Positions 8,363-16,545 of a stretch of 64,000 nt of DNA are shown in pieces (position 1 is the stretch's first letter; every line of letters begins with the position of its first letter). This DNA comes from Thermoanaerobacter sp. (GTDB taxonomy: Bacteria; Bacillota; Thermoanaerobacteria; Thermoanaerobacterales; Thermoanaerobacteraceae): NCBI GenBank assembly GCA_014896455.1, contig JADBKJ010000004.1:1-64000 (forward strand), given 5' to 3'. The position numbers were made by a program, and so were the translations under genes. The notes beneath the pieces are model-generated. The model worked only from the letters and a program-made list of their open reading frames with translations, ran no database searches and had not been told where the DNA came from.

Positions 8363-9385
8363 TTAGACCACAAACAATACAATATAATACACTATCAAAA
8401 ATATTGCACCTAGAGGAACAGCAGTTCGTGCCCATTCTGTACTTTTTATTTTTAATTTACCCGCTGAAATGATGTTTGGAATATTACCTGGAATTAACAT
8501 CCCTCCACTAATAAGCATTCCCATTAAAATAGCTCTTATCTGTTCCGGCGTCATTGATGGAGAAATTTCTGCTGCTGCTAGCGTAGCATTATCAACAATT
8601 GCGGAAATTGTATTTACCCAGTATAAAAGCTCACTTTTCATTTTAACAATATATAAATCAATTATAGGCTTAAAACCTGTTCCCAGTAGCTCTAATGCAA
8701 AAATAAAGACAAATACTTTAAAAGCTCTAATGAATACTTCTTTTATATTCTCATCTGCCTCAACATCTTCTGTAGGCTCACCTATCCCACTTTCTCTTTT
8801 TGCAAAAAATGTTCCTATTAATCCAAGAGCTAAAATTGCAATTATTACATCAACACCTATTAATCGTGCAAGATAAAAAAAGTCGGCATGTAACTTGGAT
8901 ACAACAATAGTAGCCAGTGGCTCCCCTACAGGTGTTAAAGCAGCACCAAGGCCTATGGAGAAACAAGCAATGACAATCAAATTTACTTTGTTTTTTCTAG
9001 TAAGAGGCAAGTAGTTTACGACTTCAACCAAAACCAAAGAGGCAATTATTGCTGTAATAATGCTTGACATAAGCCCAAGTACCACGATTATAATGAATGC
9101 GAAAAGCCTCAAAGATATTTTATCTGCAACTTTTTCAACACCTATTTTCAATTTTTCTTTTAATAATGTAAAAATTAGCCCTGCAATCAAAACTGCCAAA
9201 GTAATATAGTAAATGAGTGGATTTTTGAAAATATGGAAAAACAATTCTACACTAAATTGTTTTGACACAATTACAGATATAATTCCCATTGTAAATAAAA
9301 AATATTCCAGATTGTGTTCTACTTGTTTTACCACAAATGGCAATAACAGAATAAGCACCAATATTACAACTAATGCTGTTACCAT
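8363..9385 (-). CDS. DUF1646 family membrane transporter
   Basis: A 340-residue protein with about ten membrane segments, a two-repeat ion-transporter layout and a cytosolic loop at about 198-215. The central IGLGAALTPVGEPLATIVVSKL and the C-terminal ISGGMLIPGNIPNIISAGKL are re-entrant-loop-like signatures. The family, DUF1646, is thought to move cations such as sodium because it is the gene most often found after the DUF1646 (Na+-I) riboswitch, and this copy has a matching structured leader. The substrate is not shown by the sequence itself. Confidence 0.82.
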   Translation of the reverse strand: MVTALVVILVLILLLPFVVKQVEHNLEYFLFTMGIISVIVSKQFSVELFFHIFKNPLIYYITLAVLIAGLIFTLLKEKLKIGVEKVADKISLRLFAFIIIVVLGLMSSIITAIIASLVLVEVVNYLPLTRKNKVNLIVIACFSIGLGAALTPVGEPLATIVVSKLHADFFYLARLIGVDVIIAILALGLIGTFFAKRESGIGEPTEDVEADENIKEVFIRAFKVFVFIFALELLGTGFKPIIDLYIVKMKSELLYWVNTISAIVDNATLAAAEISPSMTPEQIRAILMGMLISGGMLIPGNIPNIISAGKLKIKSTEWARTAVPLGAIFLIVYYIVLFVV

Positions 9386-9390
9386 ATATT

Positions 9391-9510
9391 ATACCTGGTT
9401 ACCCAAACTGTACAAAAATGTACAGTTCAGATAGCTGGGGTATTTGTAGTCCGCCCTTCAGACTTTCCCAACCCCAGCAGGCGGTATTTGGGAAAGCCAT
9501 AGCCCCTGCC
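9391..9510 (-). promoter_or_regulatory. Structured leader, candidate DUF1646 (Na+-I) riboswitch
   Basis: On the minus strand, CTTTCCCAA (9496-9488) pairs with TTGGGAAAG (9471-9463). The loop between them contains CCGCC (9484-9480) and GCTGGGG (9478-9472). These pair with downstream GGCGG (9455-9451) and CCCCAGC (9440-9434), giving two pseudoknots. A 9-bp hairpin, AACTGTACA/TGTACAGTT (9427-9406), follows just before the ribosome site. The position before a DUF1646 gene and the pseudoknotted fold support the DUF1646 motif RNA, reported as a Na+ sensor. I recalled the class, not its consensus, so base-level agreement is untested. Confidence 0.65.
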
Positions 9511-9519
9511 CCAATATTT

Positions 9520-9744
9520 CTATAACATCAAAGGACATATTCTCTGGCACATTCCACATCCAATACATTTGTTTAAATCATCGGTATGAAGCCCTCTATA
9601 AATAGGCGATACGCCATCTTTTGGAAATACTTTCAAAATTTCTTTGGGATATTTTACTGTTATAGGTTTGACTCCCTTCAGTCAGCATGCGATGAAGATG
9701 CCACTTATCGCAAGAAGTGGAACAAAACTGAAAGCGGATACGTT
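9520..9744 (-). pseudogene. Remnant of membrane subunit plus 4Fe-4S protein genes
   Basis: The minus strand reads a hydrophobic tail, VSAFSFVPLLAISGIFIAC, then a stop, and immediately after it a frame with [20 protein letters not shown] and a ferredoxin motif [12 protein letters not shown]. That frame stops three residues later at 9520, exactly where the riboswitch-like leader begins. The pattern resembles a NuoH-like membrane subunit followed by a NuoI/HycF-like iron-sulfur subunit of a respiratory or hydrogenase complex. Only fragments remain: the second half of the ferredoxin fold, including the other Cys cluster, is gone. The family assignment is inference. Confidence 0.6.
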
Positions 9745-9810
9745 TTAAACCTTAGCGAAACCAAGTCTTTGCTATCTTTTTTATTAAATTTTGGATTAAT
9801 CTTTATATGT

Positions 9811-10536
9811 TTACTCTTTTAAAAGATATGTATAATTTCTCTGCAGATACTCGTATATCTTATGTGCTATTATTTTATGGCCTTTTTCATTAGGATGAAT
9901 ACCATCTGCACAAATAAATTGCCTAAAATCCGGGTAATCCAAAAAATTGCTCCTTATATCAATAAGCCTTGTTTTTGTTTCTTCTGCTATACTTAATATA
10001 GCTGAATTATACTTTTCCTGCCACCAATATATCTTAGTCACACTGCCCAACCACTTTAAAATGTTTTTGCCCATCTCTTCACTATTTTTACTTATCCATT
10101 TAAAATATCTGTCAGCATCCAAAGGAGGTAATGTCATTAATACAGGAATTATGTTTGCATCATCTAAGGATTTTATCAATTCTTTAAGCTTTTCTTTAAA
10201 AATATAAAAATCTGTTTTAGGCCTATGCTCATCATAAGGATTCTTTGAAATTTCTTCCCAGTCGAAATCACAGTCATTTCCTCCAAATTCTATTACAACT
10301 ATATCAGGTTTATCTTTTGACAAGTGCCTCTTCAAAGTGTCAATACCTTTTAAAAGAGTATTCCCAAACTTAGCAATATTTTTTACTGTTCCTTTTATGT
10401 TATTCTTTAGTAAATTTACATAATTTACATCTGATATAACATATTTATTTTTTTCTTCGCTGTATACTACACCCCTTGAAATAGAGTCCCCTGCTATAAT
10501 AATGTCATAATAATTCTGCAATGTCACACTGGCCAT
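9811..10536 (-). CDS. SGNH/GDSL-type hydrolase
   Basis: A 241-residue protein with block I IIAGDSISRGV (nucleophile Ser in GDS), block III GGND (about residue 86) and block V DGIHPNEKGH (Asp/His), the catalytic set of SGNH hydrolases. It has no signal peptide, so it probably acts in the cytosol on an ester of unknown nature (acyl-thioester, lysophospholipid or acetylated sugar). The ATG at 10536 follows GGTGGGGTG by 6 bases. It stands alone beside degraded genes. Confidence 0.88.
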   Translation of the reverse strand: MASVTLQNYYDIIIAGDSISRGVVYSEEKNKYVISDVNYVNLLKNNIKGTVKNIAKFGNTLLKGIDTLKRHLSKDKPDIVVIEFGGNDCDFDWEEISKNPYDEHRPKTDFYIFKEKLKELIKSLDDANIIPVLMTLPPLDADRYFKWISKNSEEMGKNILKWLGSVTKIYWWQEKYNSAILSIAEETKTRLIDIRSNFLDYPDFRQFICADGIHPNEKGHKIIAHKIYEYLQRNYTYLLKE

Positions 10537-10593
10537 TTTTATCACCCCACCATAAAATTTTTATTTGCCAAAACATCAACTGACATCAACCCT

Positions 10594-10707
10594 TTATATG
10601 CTCGGTGGTGTAGTGTATTTTGCCCTCCAAATCATTATTGTACCATCGTTTAGGTATTCTACTGCATGGTAAATGGATAAAAAGATTAATAAGATAGCGA
10701 TTATCAT
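10594..10707 (-). CDS. Possible small membrane peptide
   Basis: The frame encodes one hydrophobic helix (MIIAILLIFLSIYHAV) followed by a short polar tail, 37 residues from the ATG at 10707. A well-placed AAAGGAG lies farther upstream (about 10734-10740), and 8 bases after it the codon at 10725-10723 is ATA, in frame and giving 43 residues. This may be a start codon lost by mutation, or chance. No family is recognised. Confidence 0.35.
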   Translation of the reverse strand: MIIAILLIFLSIYHAVEYLNDGTIMIWRAKYTTPPSI

Positions 10708-10816
10708 TGAAATTATCTTTCTTATAGTAAAAACTCCTTTCTATTTAAATTTTTAAATAACTTTCATTAAAAGTGTTGCCTGTATTTTTTTACTACATCC
10801 ATAAAGGACCCTTCAC

Positions 10817-11329
10817 TCAACTTTCTTCTTTTTTTTTCTTCATCTCAGTTCTAACATTTTCAGCTTCCTCAACACTTATGTAGCCTTTAACGTAAGACAT
10901 ATACAAAATTTCATCTGTACACGTATAAAGTATGCCAGCTCTGCTGCAGTAAACAGCAATATCCGAAAAATTATTGCTTGCTACAGTACCTTCTCTAACT
11001 TGGGCTATAGAAATAGCGGAAGCTTCTCCTTTACCCATTACTTTACCAGTAATCTTACCTTCTATAAATGCTAAGTACAAACTTGCTTCACCACTGTCAA
11101 TATTAAAAGTCACTACGCTGATTTTATTCTTTTGAATTTCTCTCTCTATATTGAAAAATACGAAGTCGCTGTTCTTAAAAGACTTCATTCTAGAAAGCTC
11201 TTCATAAACCTGAGCCGGAATTATTAACTCTCCATCAAAAACAGAAAAGAGAATGTCCATTCTATTGACCCAAGAAAAGGAAGAGATGCAGTCAGTATCG
11301 AACACTACAGGATATTTAACAGTCTTCAT
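10817..11329 (-). CDS. PIN-like domain protein, third gene of an Xre/ImmA/PIN trio
   Basis: A 170-residue protein. VVFDTDCISSF (D11, D13), GKGEASAISIA (E102) and SNNFSDIAVYC (D123), with a possible fourth acid at D139, match the Asp/Glu metal-site layout of PIN ribonucleases. PIN proteins are often toxins that cut RNA. The ATG at 11329 overlaps the ImmA/IrrE gene by 14 bases and is preceded by AGGTG, so the two are translationally coupled. The tail is Lys-rich. Function as a toxin or effector is inferred from the domain and context. Confidence 0.75.
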   Translation of the reverse strand: MKTVKYPVVFDTDCISSFSWVNRMDILFSVFDGELIIPAQVYEELSRMKSFKNSDFVFFNIEREIQKNKISVVTFNIDSGEASLYLAFIEGKITGKVMGKGEASAISIAQVREGTVASNNFSDIAVYCSRAGILYTCTDEILYMSYVKGYISVEEAENVRTEMKKKKEES

Positions 11330-12059
11330 ACTCCTGCACCTCTTCCCCAAACAATACATCCTCAAACCCTGCTTCAATTAAAAGTTCCTCGTACTTACCT
11401 TCAGAAATAATGCCATCCTCCAAAAGTATTCTTGCCTTTTCCACATAATCTGAAACAATTAAATCTTCTTTGGTAGGTAAATAAAGAGAAGTATCATATC
11501 CATACTTTACTGCCTCATTGATAATTCCCTTTTTAAAACGTAATATATCCTCCTCATCTAAAACCCCAATTTGCTGCAGCCTAATGAGCATTACAGAGTG
11601 GCTAACTCCAAACAAAGCCTCCAAATAGAGCAGGTCAGGAAAATCCGGTTTTCTCTTGGATGAACCCATTCTTTTAAACAACTCCAGCTCCAGCGTTTCA
11701 GCAGGCACCAAAAAATTTGCAGCAAAATAATCTGCTTTCTTTTCACTCTGCGACTTCTGCTCAAAAATGCCGGCTACACACACACTTCCTGTTTGATCTT
11801 CTTCAAATAAAATGTGGTATAACTCATGAGCAGCAGTAAAATTTTGATGTCCTTTTGTTTTTGATGAATTTATCAACACAAAATTGACATTTTCCTTCCT
11901 TAAAAACATTCCTGAAATGTTGCTTTTTAAAGGCTTTTTAGCATATGAAATATTTTTTTCTTTAAAAATCTTAAACACATCAATAGGCCCATCTCCAAGT
12001 CCCATTTCCCCTCTAATCTTACGAGCATCCCTTTTTCCTTCAATCTCAAGCATTAACAC
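11316..12059 (-). CDS. ImmA/IrrE-family metallopeptidase
   Basis: A 247-residue protein with the zinc peptidase motif HELYH (78-82) within FTAAHELYHILFEED, typical of COG2856 (ImmA/IrrE/DUF955). These proteases cleave a cognate Xre-type repressor in mobile elements (ImmR) or stress regulators (DdrO). The GTG at 12059 follows GAGGG by 6 bases; an ATG two codons later is possible. It overlaps the upstream Xre gene by 14 bases, so repressor and protease are coupled. The C-terminal about 100 residues are helical and of unknown role. Confidence 0.9.
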   Translation of the reverse strand: MLMLEIEGKRDARKIRGEMGLGDGPIDVFKIFKEKNISYAKKPLKSNISGMFLRKENVNFVLINSSKTKGHQNFTAAHELYHILFEEDQTGSVCVAGIFEQKSQSEKKADYFAANFLVPAETLELELFKRMGSSKRKPDFPDLLYLEALFGVSHSVMLIRLQQIGVLDEEDILRFKKGIINEAVKYGYDTSLYLPTKEDLIVSDYVEKARILLEDGIISEGKYEELLIEAGFEDVLFGEEVQEYEDC

Positions 12060-12399
12060 AACTATCCCTCTTTTCCAGCAGCTTTTCCATCTGATACAGA
12101 TTATTTACAAAATTTTTAGCCCACCCTATAACTTCTATATCCTCTTCCGTTAATCCATCAGTTCTGAAAGCTAGAGTGACCTCCGGCTCTTCAGTATTTT
12201 TTATAAAATACTCTATTGAATACCCATAAAAGGATGCAAGCTTTTCAAGTGTAGCAATATCTATTTCTCTCCTGCCGTTCTCATAATATGAGAGCAGTTC
12301 CCTTTTAATCCCTGTAGCCTTTTCCACTTCAGCTTGAGTATAACCATTCTTTTCCCGTACTTCTTTTAATTTTTCTCCAATTTCTCTATATACCGACAT
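12046..12399 (-). CDS. Xre-family transcriptional regulator
   Basis: A 117-residue protein with an N-terminal helix-turn-helix: IGEKLKEVREKNGYTQAEVE followed by KRELLSYYENGRREI. The C-terminal half is a short dimerisation or protease-target region. It is the first gene of the three-gene operon and is probably its autorepressor: a palindrome overlaps the promoter just upstream. The start has AGGAGGG 7 bases before it. Confidence 0.92.
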   Translation of the reverse strand: MSVYREIGEKLKEVREKNGYTQAEVEKATGIKRELLSYYENGRREIDIATLEKLASFYGYSIEYFIKNTEEPEVTLAFRTDGLTEEDIEVIGWAKNFVNNLYQMEKLLEKRDSCVNA

Positions 12400-12427
12400 C
12401 TCGCTTCCCTCCTTTTGTTACATTTAT

Positions 12428-12466
12428 ATATTTATTCTATTATTATTGTAACATTTTTGTTACAAA
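12428..12466 (-). promoter_or_regulatory. Promoter and palindromic operator of the Xre operon
   Basis: On the minus strand TTACAA, a 17-base spacer and TATAAA form a promoter about 30 bases before the Xre start. Its -35 lies inside a perfect palindrome, TGTAACA-TTTT-TGTTACA. A further TGTAACA half-site sits between the -10 and the ribosome site. This arrangement is typical of a repressor operator. Confidence 0.65.
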
Positions 12467-12482
12467 ATATCCATATTATTTT

Positions 12483-12836
12483 TTATAACAATTCTTTTAA
12501 TACATCTTCAACAAATTTATCAGCATTTTTTCCTTCTATTTTAGACTTTTTTTCTAATGATTTATAAAGCTCTTCCGGAATCGTTATAGTTTTTATTCTT
12601 TCGCTCATTTCTTTTAATCTCCGCAGGAGTCTTGCTTTTTCTCTATGGCTTAAAACATCTTCATTTTTCTCAAGAAGCTTCTCCATATTTTTTGGATCCT
12701 TTAAAAGCATTATCATATTGCTCAAAGACTTTTCAGGTAAAGCTCCAGTTTCATACCTTGCAATAGAAGCTTCACCTATGCCCAAAAGCTTGGCAAAGGC
12801 TCTCTGGCTTAATCCATACCTTTCTCTAATGTAAGT
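12483..12836 (-). pseudogene. 5'-truncated MqsA/YgiT-type antitoxin
   Basis: The frame retains IRERYGLSQRAFAKLLGIGEASIARYETGALPEKS, the helix-turn-helix of MqsA/YgiT-type antitoxins, and a C-terminal tail. The expected N-terminal zinc-binding half (CxxC motifs) is absent: reading upstream, the frame hits a stop at 12837. At that point the homology ends and an unrelated plus-strand fragment begins. The tail TITIPEELYKSLEKKSKIEGKNADKFVEDVL resembles a ribbon-helix-helix or DUF2281-like segment. No MqsR toxin remains. Confidence 0.6.
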
Positions 12837-13303
12837 TTACTCATAGAATTAGGTGGAAAAAGGTTCTAAAAGCAAAACCAAAAATCTACGTCTCTGATCC
12901 TGCTTTAAGAAATGCAGTTTTAATGATAGACAATATACTCTTAGACAGTAAGGAACTTGGAATAAGGGTTGAGACAGCAATTTTTAAACATATCTATAAT
13001 TTTTATTTGCAAACAAATGCTAAGATAGGTTATTTTAGAAAATCTTCTGATAATCAAAAAGAAATTGATGTAGTTGTTGAATTCCCACATAGTAAATCCT
13101 TAATTGAAGTGAAATTCAGAGAAGATACAACACTTTCTGAAAATGAAGCTATCGTTGAGATGAGTCAAAAGGAAAAAAATATTGCTTCAGCAATACTGGT
13201 AACAAAAAGACCAGAAGATTATGGAAAAGTTAAGATTTCTACAAAGGTACCAATAATAAAAATTCCTGCTTATGCATTTATGTATTTGTTTGGGAGACAA
13301 TAA
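12836..13303 (+). pseudogene. C-terminal fragment of a DUF4143 AAA ATPase
   Basis: From about 12860 the plus-strand frame reads KPKIYVSDPALRNAVLMIDN..., then EIDVVVEFPHSKSLIEVKF, the nuclease-like DUF4143 domain found at the C-terminus of a family of AAA ATPases (COG1373). The N-terminal ATPase part (Walker A and B) is missing and no start or ribosome site is present. It abuts the truncated antitoxin head-to-head, so this is a deletion or recombination junction. Confidence 0.7.
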
Positions 13304-13345
13304 CTTATTCATTTAATTGAAAATTGGAGTATAAATGAAATAAAA

Positions 13346-13387
13346 AAATATCTCCTTTGAATATTTTTTAATTTTGTCAACAAACTG
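13346..13387 (+). repeat. Solo end of the terminator-associated repeat
   Basis: This 42-bp piece matches the element end found at 21913-21955 and 51908-51947 (TATCTCCTTTGAATATTTTT, then TTTGTCAACAAACTG). It is followed one base later by a terminator stem-loop, the same arrangement as the full copies. The rest of the element is absent. Confidence 0.75.
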
Positions 13388-13388
13388 C

Positions 13389-13420
13389 AACTCTCACCTT
13401 GTAGGTGAGAGTTAATTTTT
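13389..13420 (+). terminator. Terminator beside the solo repeat end
   Basis: AACTCTCACC and GGTGAGAGTT form a 10-bp stem with a TTGTA loop, followed by AATTTTT. It closes the DUF4143 fragment on the plus strand and may also serve the minus strand. Confidence 0.7.
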
Positions 13421-13466
13421 GATGTTTGCAAGATGTTTGCAAATTGAGGTTATAAAATCTTCAGAA

Positions 13467-13543
13467 TGGTGCGCCCGGAGGGACTCGAACCCCCAGCCTT
13501 TTGATCCGTAGTCAAACGCTCTATCCAATTGAGCTACGGGCGC
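13467..13543 (-). tRNA. tRNA-Arg(ACG)
   Basis: A 77-nt tRNA with encoded CCA, acceptor GCGCCCG/CGGGCGC, anticodon loop CTACGGA (anticodon ACG, edited to ICG by TadA) and T-arm GGTTCGAGTCC. Confidence 0.97.
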
Positions 13544-13558
13544 TTAAGCTTATAATAT

Positions 13559-13587
13559 ATAATAACACATTTTAATCTCTATTGCAA
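13559..13587 (-). promoter_or_regulatory. Promoter of tRNA-Arg
   Basis: TTGCAA, a 17-base spacer and TATTAT on the minus strand, about 15 bases before the tRNA 5' end. Confidence 0.6.
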
Positions 13588-13614
13588 TTGTAACTTTGCT
13601 TTATTTCCCTTATA

Positions 13615-16344
13615 TTATTTTTTCACACTTTTATTTAATTCATCTAATGTCTTCCTTAATTCCTCCATATATTTTCCAAAATCAGACCAATTTCCTTTCT
13701 GAACTGCTTCCATAGCCTTTTGGTATGTTTCATGAGCTTTCTCTATAAGTTGCTTTTGTGTATCATTTGCTGTGTTTGAAGGTACATTTTGCTGAGATAT
13801 TTGCTGAGTATTCAGGTTAAACAATTTATTTAAAGCATTTTTTAAAGTATCTTCCATTACAATCTGGTCTTTATAAGCTACAATAACTCTCTTTACTTCT
13901 GGCAATGCATTCTGATTTTGCGACTGTATATACAAAGGCTCTACATAAAGCATAGAATCATCGATTGGTATTGTAAGTAAATTTCCACGGCTTACTGTTG
14001 AGCCCTGTTGGTTCCACAAACTTAACTCTTTAGAAATATTAGAGTCCTGGTCAATCATATTTTCTATTTGCAAAGGTCCATAAATAATGGTATTTTTAGG
14101 AAATTTATATACAATAAGTTTTCCATAATTTTCTCCGTCCATTCTCGCTGCCATCCAAGCCACCATGTTAGCTTTTGTAGCAGGAGTATAAGGTATCATC
14201 AAAATGAATTCTTCCTTGCTTTCGCCAGGTAACCTCATTATCATATATTGAGATTCTTGGTACTCTATTTTATCTTCAAATTTTTCTTTTGCAATATCCC
14301 ATGCATCTTCTTTATTGTAAAACACTTGTGGGTCAGTCATGTGATAATTTTTATAAACCTCTGCTTGAATGTCAAATAGAAATTGAGGATACCTTATATG
14401 CTGTCTCAAACCATGAGGCATTTCTTTTATATCTCTAAATAATGTAGGGAAGATTTTGCTATATACCTTTATTAAAGGATCATTATTGTCTGAAATATAG
14501 TACTTAACATCTCCATTATAAGCATCTACTACTACTTTCACAGAATTTCTTATATAATTGATTCCCATACTCCCATAAGGCTGAGAATATGGATAATTGG
14601 CAGAATAAGTGTAAGCGTCTATTATCCAATACAATTTACCATTATCTATTACAATATAAGGGTCATCGTCATAGAGCAAAAAAGGAGCTATTTTAGAAAC
14701 CCTTTGCTCTATATTGCGATATATGAGTATCTTACTGTCTTTTGTTATATCAGTAGACAATATAATTCTTGCATCCCCTGTATATATGCTAAAAAGTATC
14801 CTATTTATAAATGTCATAGGTATACCTGTAGTTCCTTTATAATTTGTCTGGACATTTTTGTCTCCAGAAGGATAATCAAATTCTCCAGTTTTTGTATTTA
14901 CAATAGCATAATCGTTAGTAAGTTCTCCAAAGTAAATTTCAGGCCTATCAATTTTTATATCAGTATTAGTAGAAGGTGGTATGTTTTTTATTATCATAGT
15001 CGGTTGGCCTGTTGGTGTAACATCATTAACTAGAGACATTACTACACCGTAGCCATGGGTATATTTTAAATGCAAATTTATCCATGTTTTTGCTTGAGGA
15101 GATAAACTCTCATGGTCCATCTCTCTTGCTGCCAAAAATACTTGTCTGTACTTTCCACTTATTGTATACCTATCTATGTCAATATCATTGAACTTGTAAT
15201 AAAGCCTTATCGCTTGTAATTGATTATACGCCTGTTTAACTGGTCTATAGTCGTTAATCATTATATTATCAATAGTAGCCTTATTTTCTTCCAAAACTTT
15301 AGGAGTTAACTCTTTTTTCATATCATAATTTTGTTCTGTTACTCTATCTAACCCAAAAGCCTTTTTTGTGTATTCTATATTATAGCTTATATATTTTTTT
15401 TCTTTGTCTAACTCATTAGGAGAAACAATTAAATTCTGAACGGCTGTTTCAGTGATCACCATTATGGCTGCTAAAATTAGTATAATAGCCGGAGCAGCCA
15501 CTATATATTTTATATTTTTCTTATAAAATCCTATTAAAAGTAAAATAGCTGCTACAAAAGAAATTATTGCAAGTACCTTGTAAAACTGCAGCGAAACGTG
15601 AATATCAGTATAAGTCGCTCCAAAAACTATACCTTTGGTAGAATACAAAAGTTTAAAAGCTTTTAAATAATACCCTATGCCCATGAGTACAAAAAAGATA
15701 AATCCTAAGAGGACAACTTCTTTAAGTGCTTTTATTAAAATGTCTTTGTTATAAATGGCTTTAAATAAATTTCCGTCTCTGTCTGAAATCTCATAAAACC
15801 TTGTTTTATCAGACAAGTACATTAGTCCATACGCGATTATTACGACAACTATCATAACAGGTATAAACACAATTAAAAAACTATAAATATCATAAAAAAG
15901 CGGTAACTTAAACATATAGAAGCTAATGTCTTTATGAAATATGGGGTCAGTTTCATTAAAATCTACAGAATTTACAAAAAACAATAAATCCTTCCACCAA
16001 TTTGTAGCTGCATATAGCGTTGTAAATAGTGCAATTAATAGAGAAATAGCAATACCTAATCTTCTATACAGGTTAATATTCTTTTTAACGATTATATCCT
16101 GTGCAAAGTTAACATAATCTCTTATTATCTTGTTTGTATAAAAATACAACACCATAAATACAAGAATGAAAATTGGCACACCCATTGTAAGCTGAGTCAA
16201 AAATTTTTTAAAAAATACATCAAGATAATGCAAATCAGAAAACCATTGAAAATCCACGAGGATGTTTATAAAACTTACAATAATTCCTAAAATCACAAAA
16301 ATTAAAATGATAAAAGAAATTAAAAAAATATTAGGTCTTTTCAA
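13615..16344 (-). CDS. UPF0182 family large membrane protein
   Basis: A 909-residue protein of COG1615/UPF0182 with about seven N-terminal membrane segments within the first 320 residues. These are followed by a large extracytoplasmic domain (about 330-850) and a short charged C-terminal helix (HETYQKAMEAVQKGNWSDFGKYM). The length matches the family, whose function is unknown. The TTG at 16344 was chosen because GGGGTG lies 6 bases upstream and the protein then begins KRPNIFLISFIIL at the first membrane segment. The longer frame adds 40 residues with no ribosome site. Confidence 0.9.
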   Translation of the reverse strand: MKRPNIFLISFIILIFVILGIIVSFINILVDFQWFSDLHYLDVFFKKFLTQLTMGVPIFILVFMVLYFYTNKIIRDYVNFAQDIIVKKNINLYRRLGIAISLLIALFTTLYAATNWWKDLLFFVNSVDFNETDPIFHKDISFYMFKLPLFYDIYSFLIVFIPVMIVVVIIAYGLMYLSDKTRFYEISDRDGNLFKAIYNKDILIKALKEVVLLGFIFFVLMGIGYYLKAFKLLYSTKGIVFGATYTDIHVSLQFYKVLAIISFVAAILLLIGFYKKNIKYIVAAPAIILILAAIMVITETAVQNLIVSPNELDKEKKYISYNIEYTKKAFGLDRVTEQNYDMKKELTPKVLEENKATIDNIMINDYRPVKQAYNQLQAIRLYYKFNDIDIDRYTISGKYRQVFLAAREMDHESLSPQAKTWINLHLKYTHGYGVVMSLVNDVTPTGQPTMIIKNIPPSTNTDIKIDRPEIYFGELTNDYAIVNTKTGEFDYPSGDKNVQTNYKGTTGIPMTFINRILFSIYTGDARIILSTDITKDSKILIYRNIEQRVSKIAPFLLYDDDPYIVIDNGKLYWIIDAYTYSANYPYSQPYGSMGINYIRNSVKVVVDAYNGDVKYYISDNNDPLIKVYSKIFPTLFRDIKEMPHGLRQHIRYPQFLFDIQAEVYKNYHMTDPQVFYNKEDAWDIAKEKFEDKIEYQESQYMIMRLPGESKEEFILMIPYTPATKANMVAWMAARMDGENYGKLIVYKFPKNTIIYGPLQIENMIDQDSNISKELSLWNQQGSTVSRGNLLTIPIDDSMLYVEPLYIQSQNQNALPEVKRVIVAYKDQIVMEDTLKNALNKLFNLNTQQISQQNVPSNTANDTQKQLIEKAHETYQKAMEAVQKGNWSDFGKYMEELRKTLDELNKSVKK

Positions 16345-16472
16345 CCTCAGCACCCCTTTTTCATAGCTTTTCTTTTTATTAATTATACCATAATCTTGAT
16401 ATGTAGTCTTTAAATAGAGAAAGAAGGAGAATAAACTTAATAAATATTTAATAACTTGTAACATTCTATTAA

Positions 16473-16501
16473 TTGACTTTTAATTTTTAAAATGCTATAT
16501 A
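16473..16501 (+). promoter_or_regulatory. Promoter of the LCP gene
   Basis: TTGACT (16473-16478), a 17-base spacer and TATATA (16496-16501), about 45 bases before the LCP start codon. Confidence 0.7.
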
Positions 16502-16545
16502 TTCATTATATAAACAATGACACGGGAGTTATAGGAGGAAAAACC

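Noticed and set aside
9586-9822. 78-codon plus-strand frame between the transporter and SGNH gene
   Set aside because: There is no ribosome site. The opposite strand has the recognisable iron-sulfur remnant, so this is its shadow.
13370-13460. Possible CRISPR or tandem repeat because of TTTGCAAGATGTTTGCAAATTG near 13425-13446
   Set aside because: Only two imperfect short copies of GTTTGCAA without spacers. No CRISPR array or cas gene occurs in the window.
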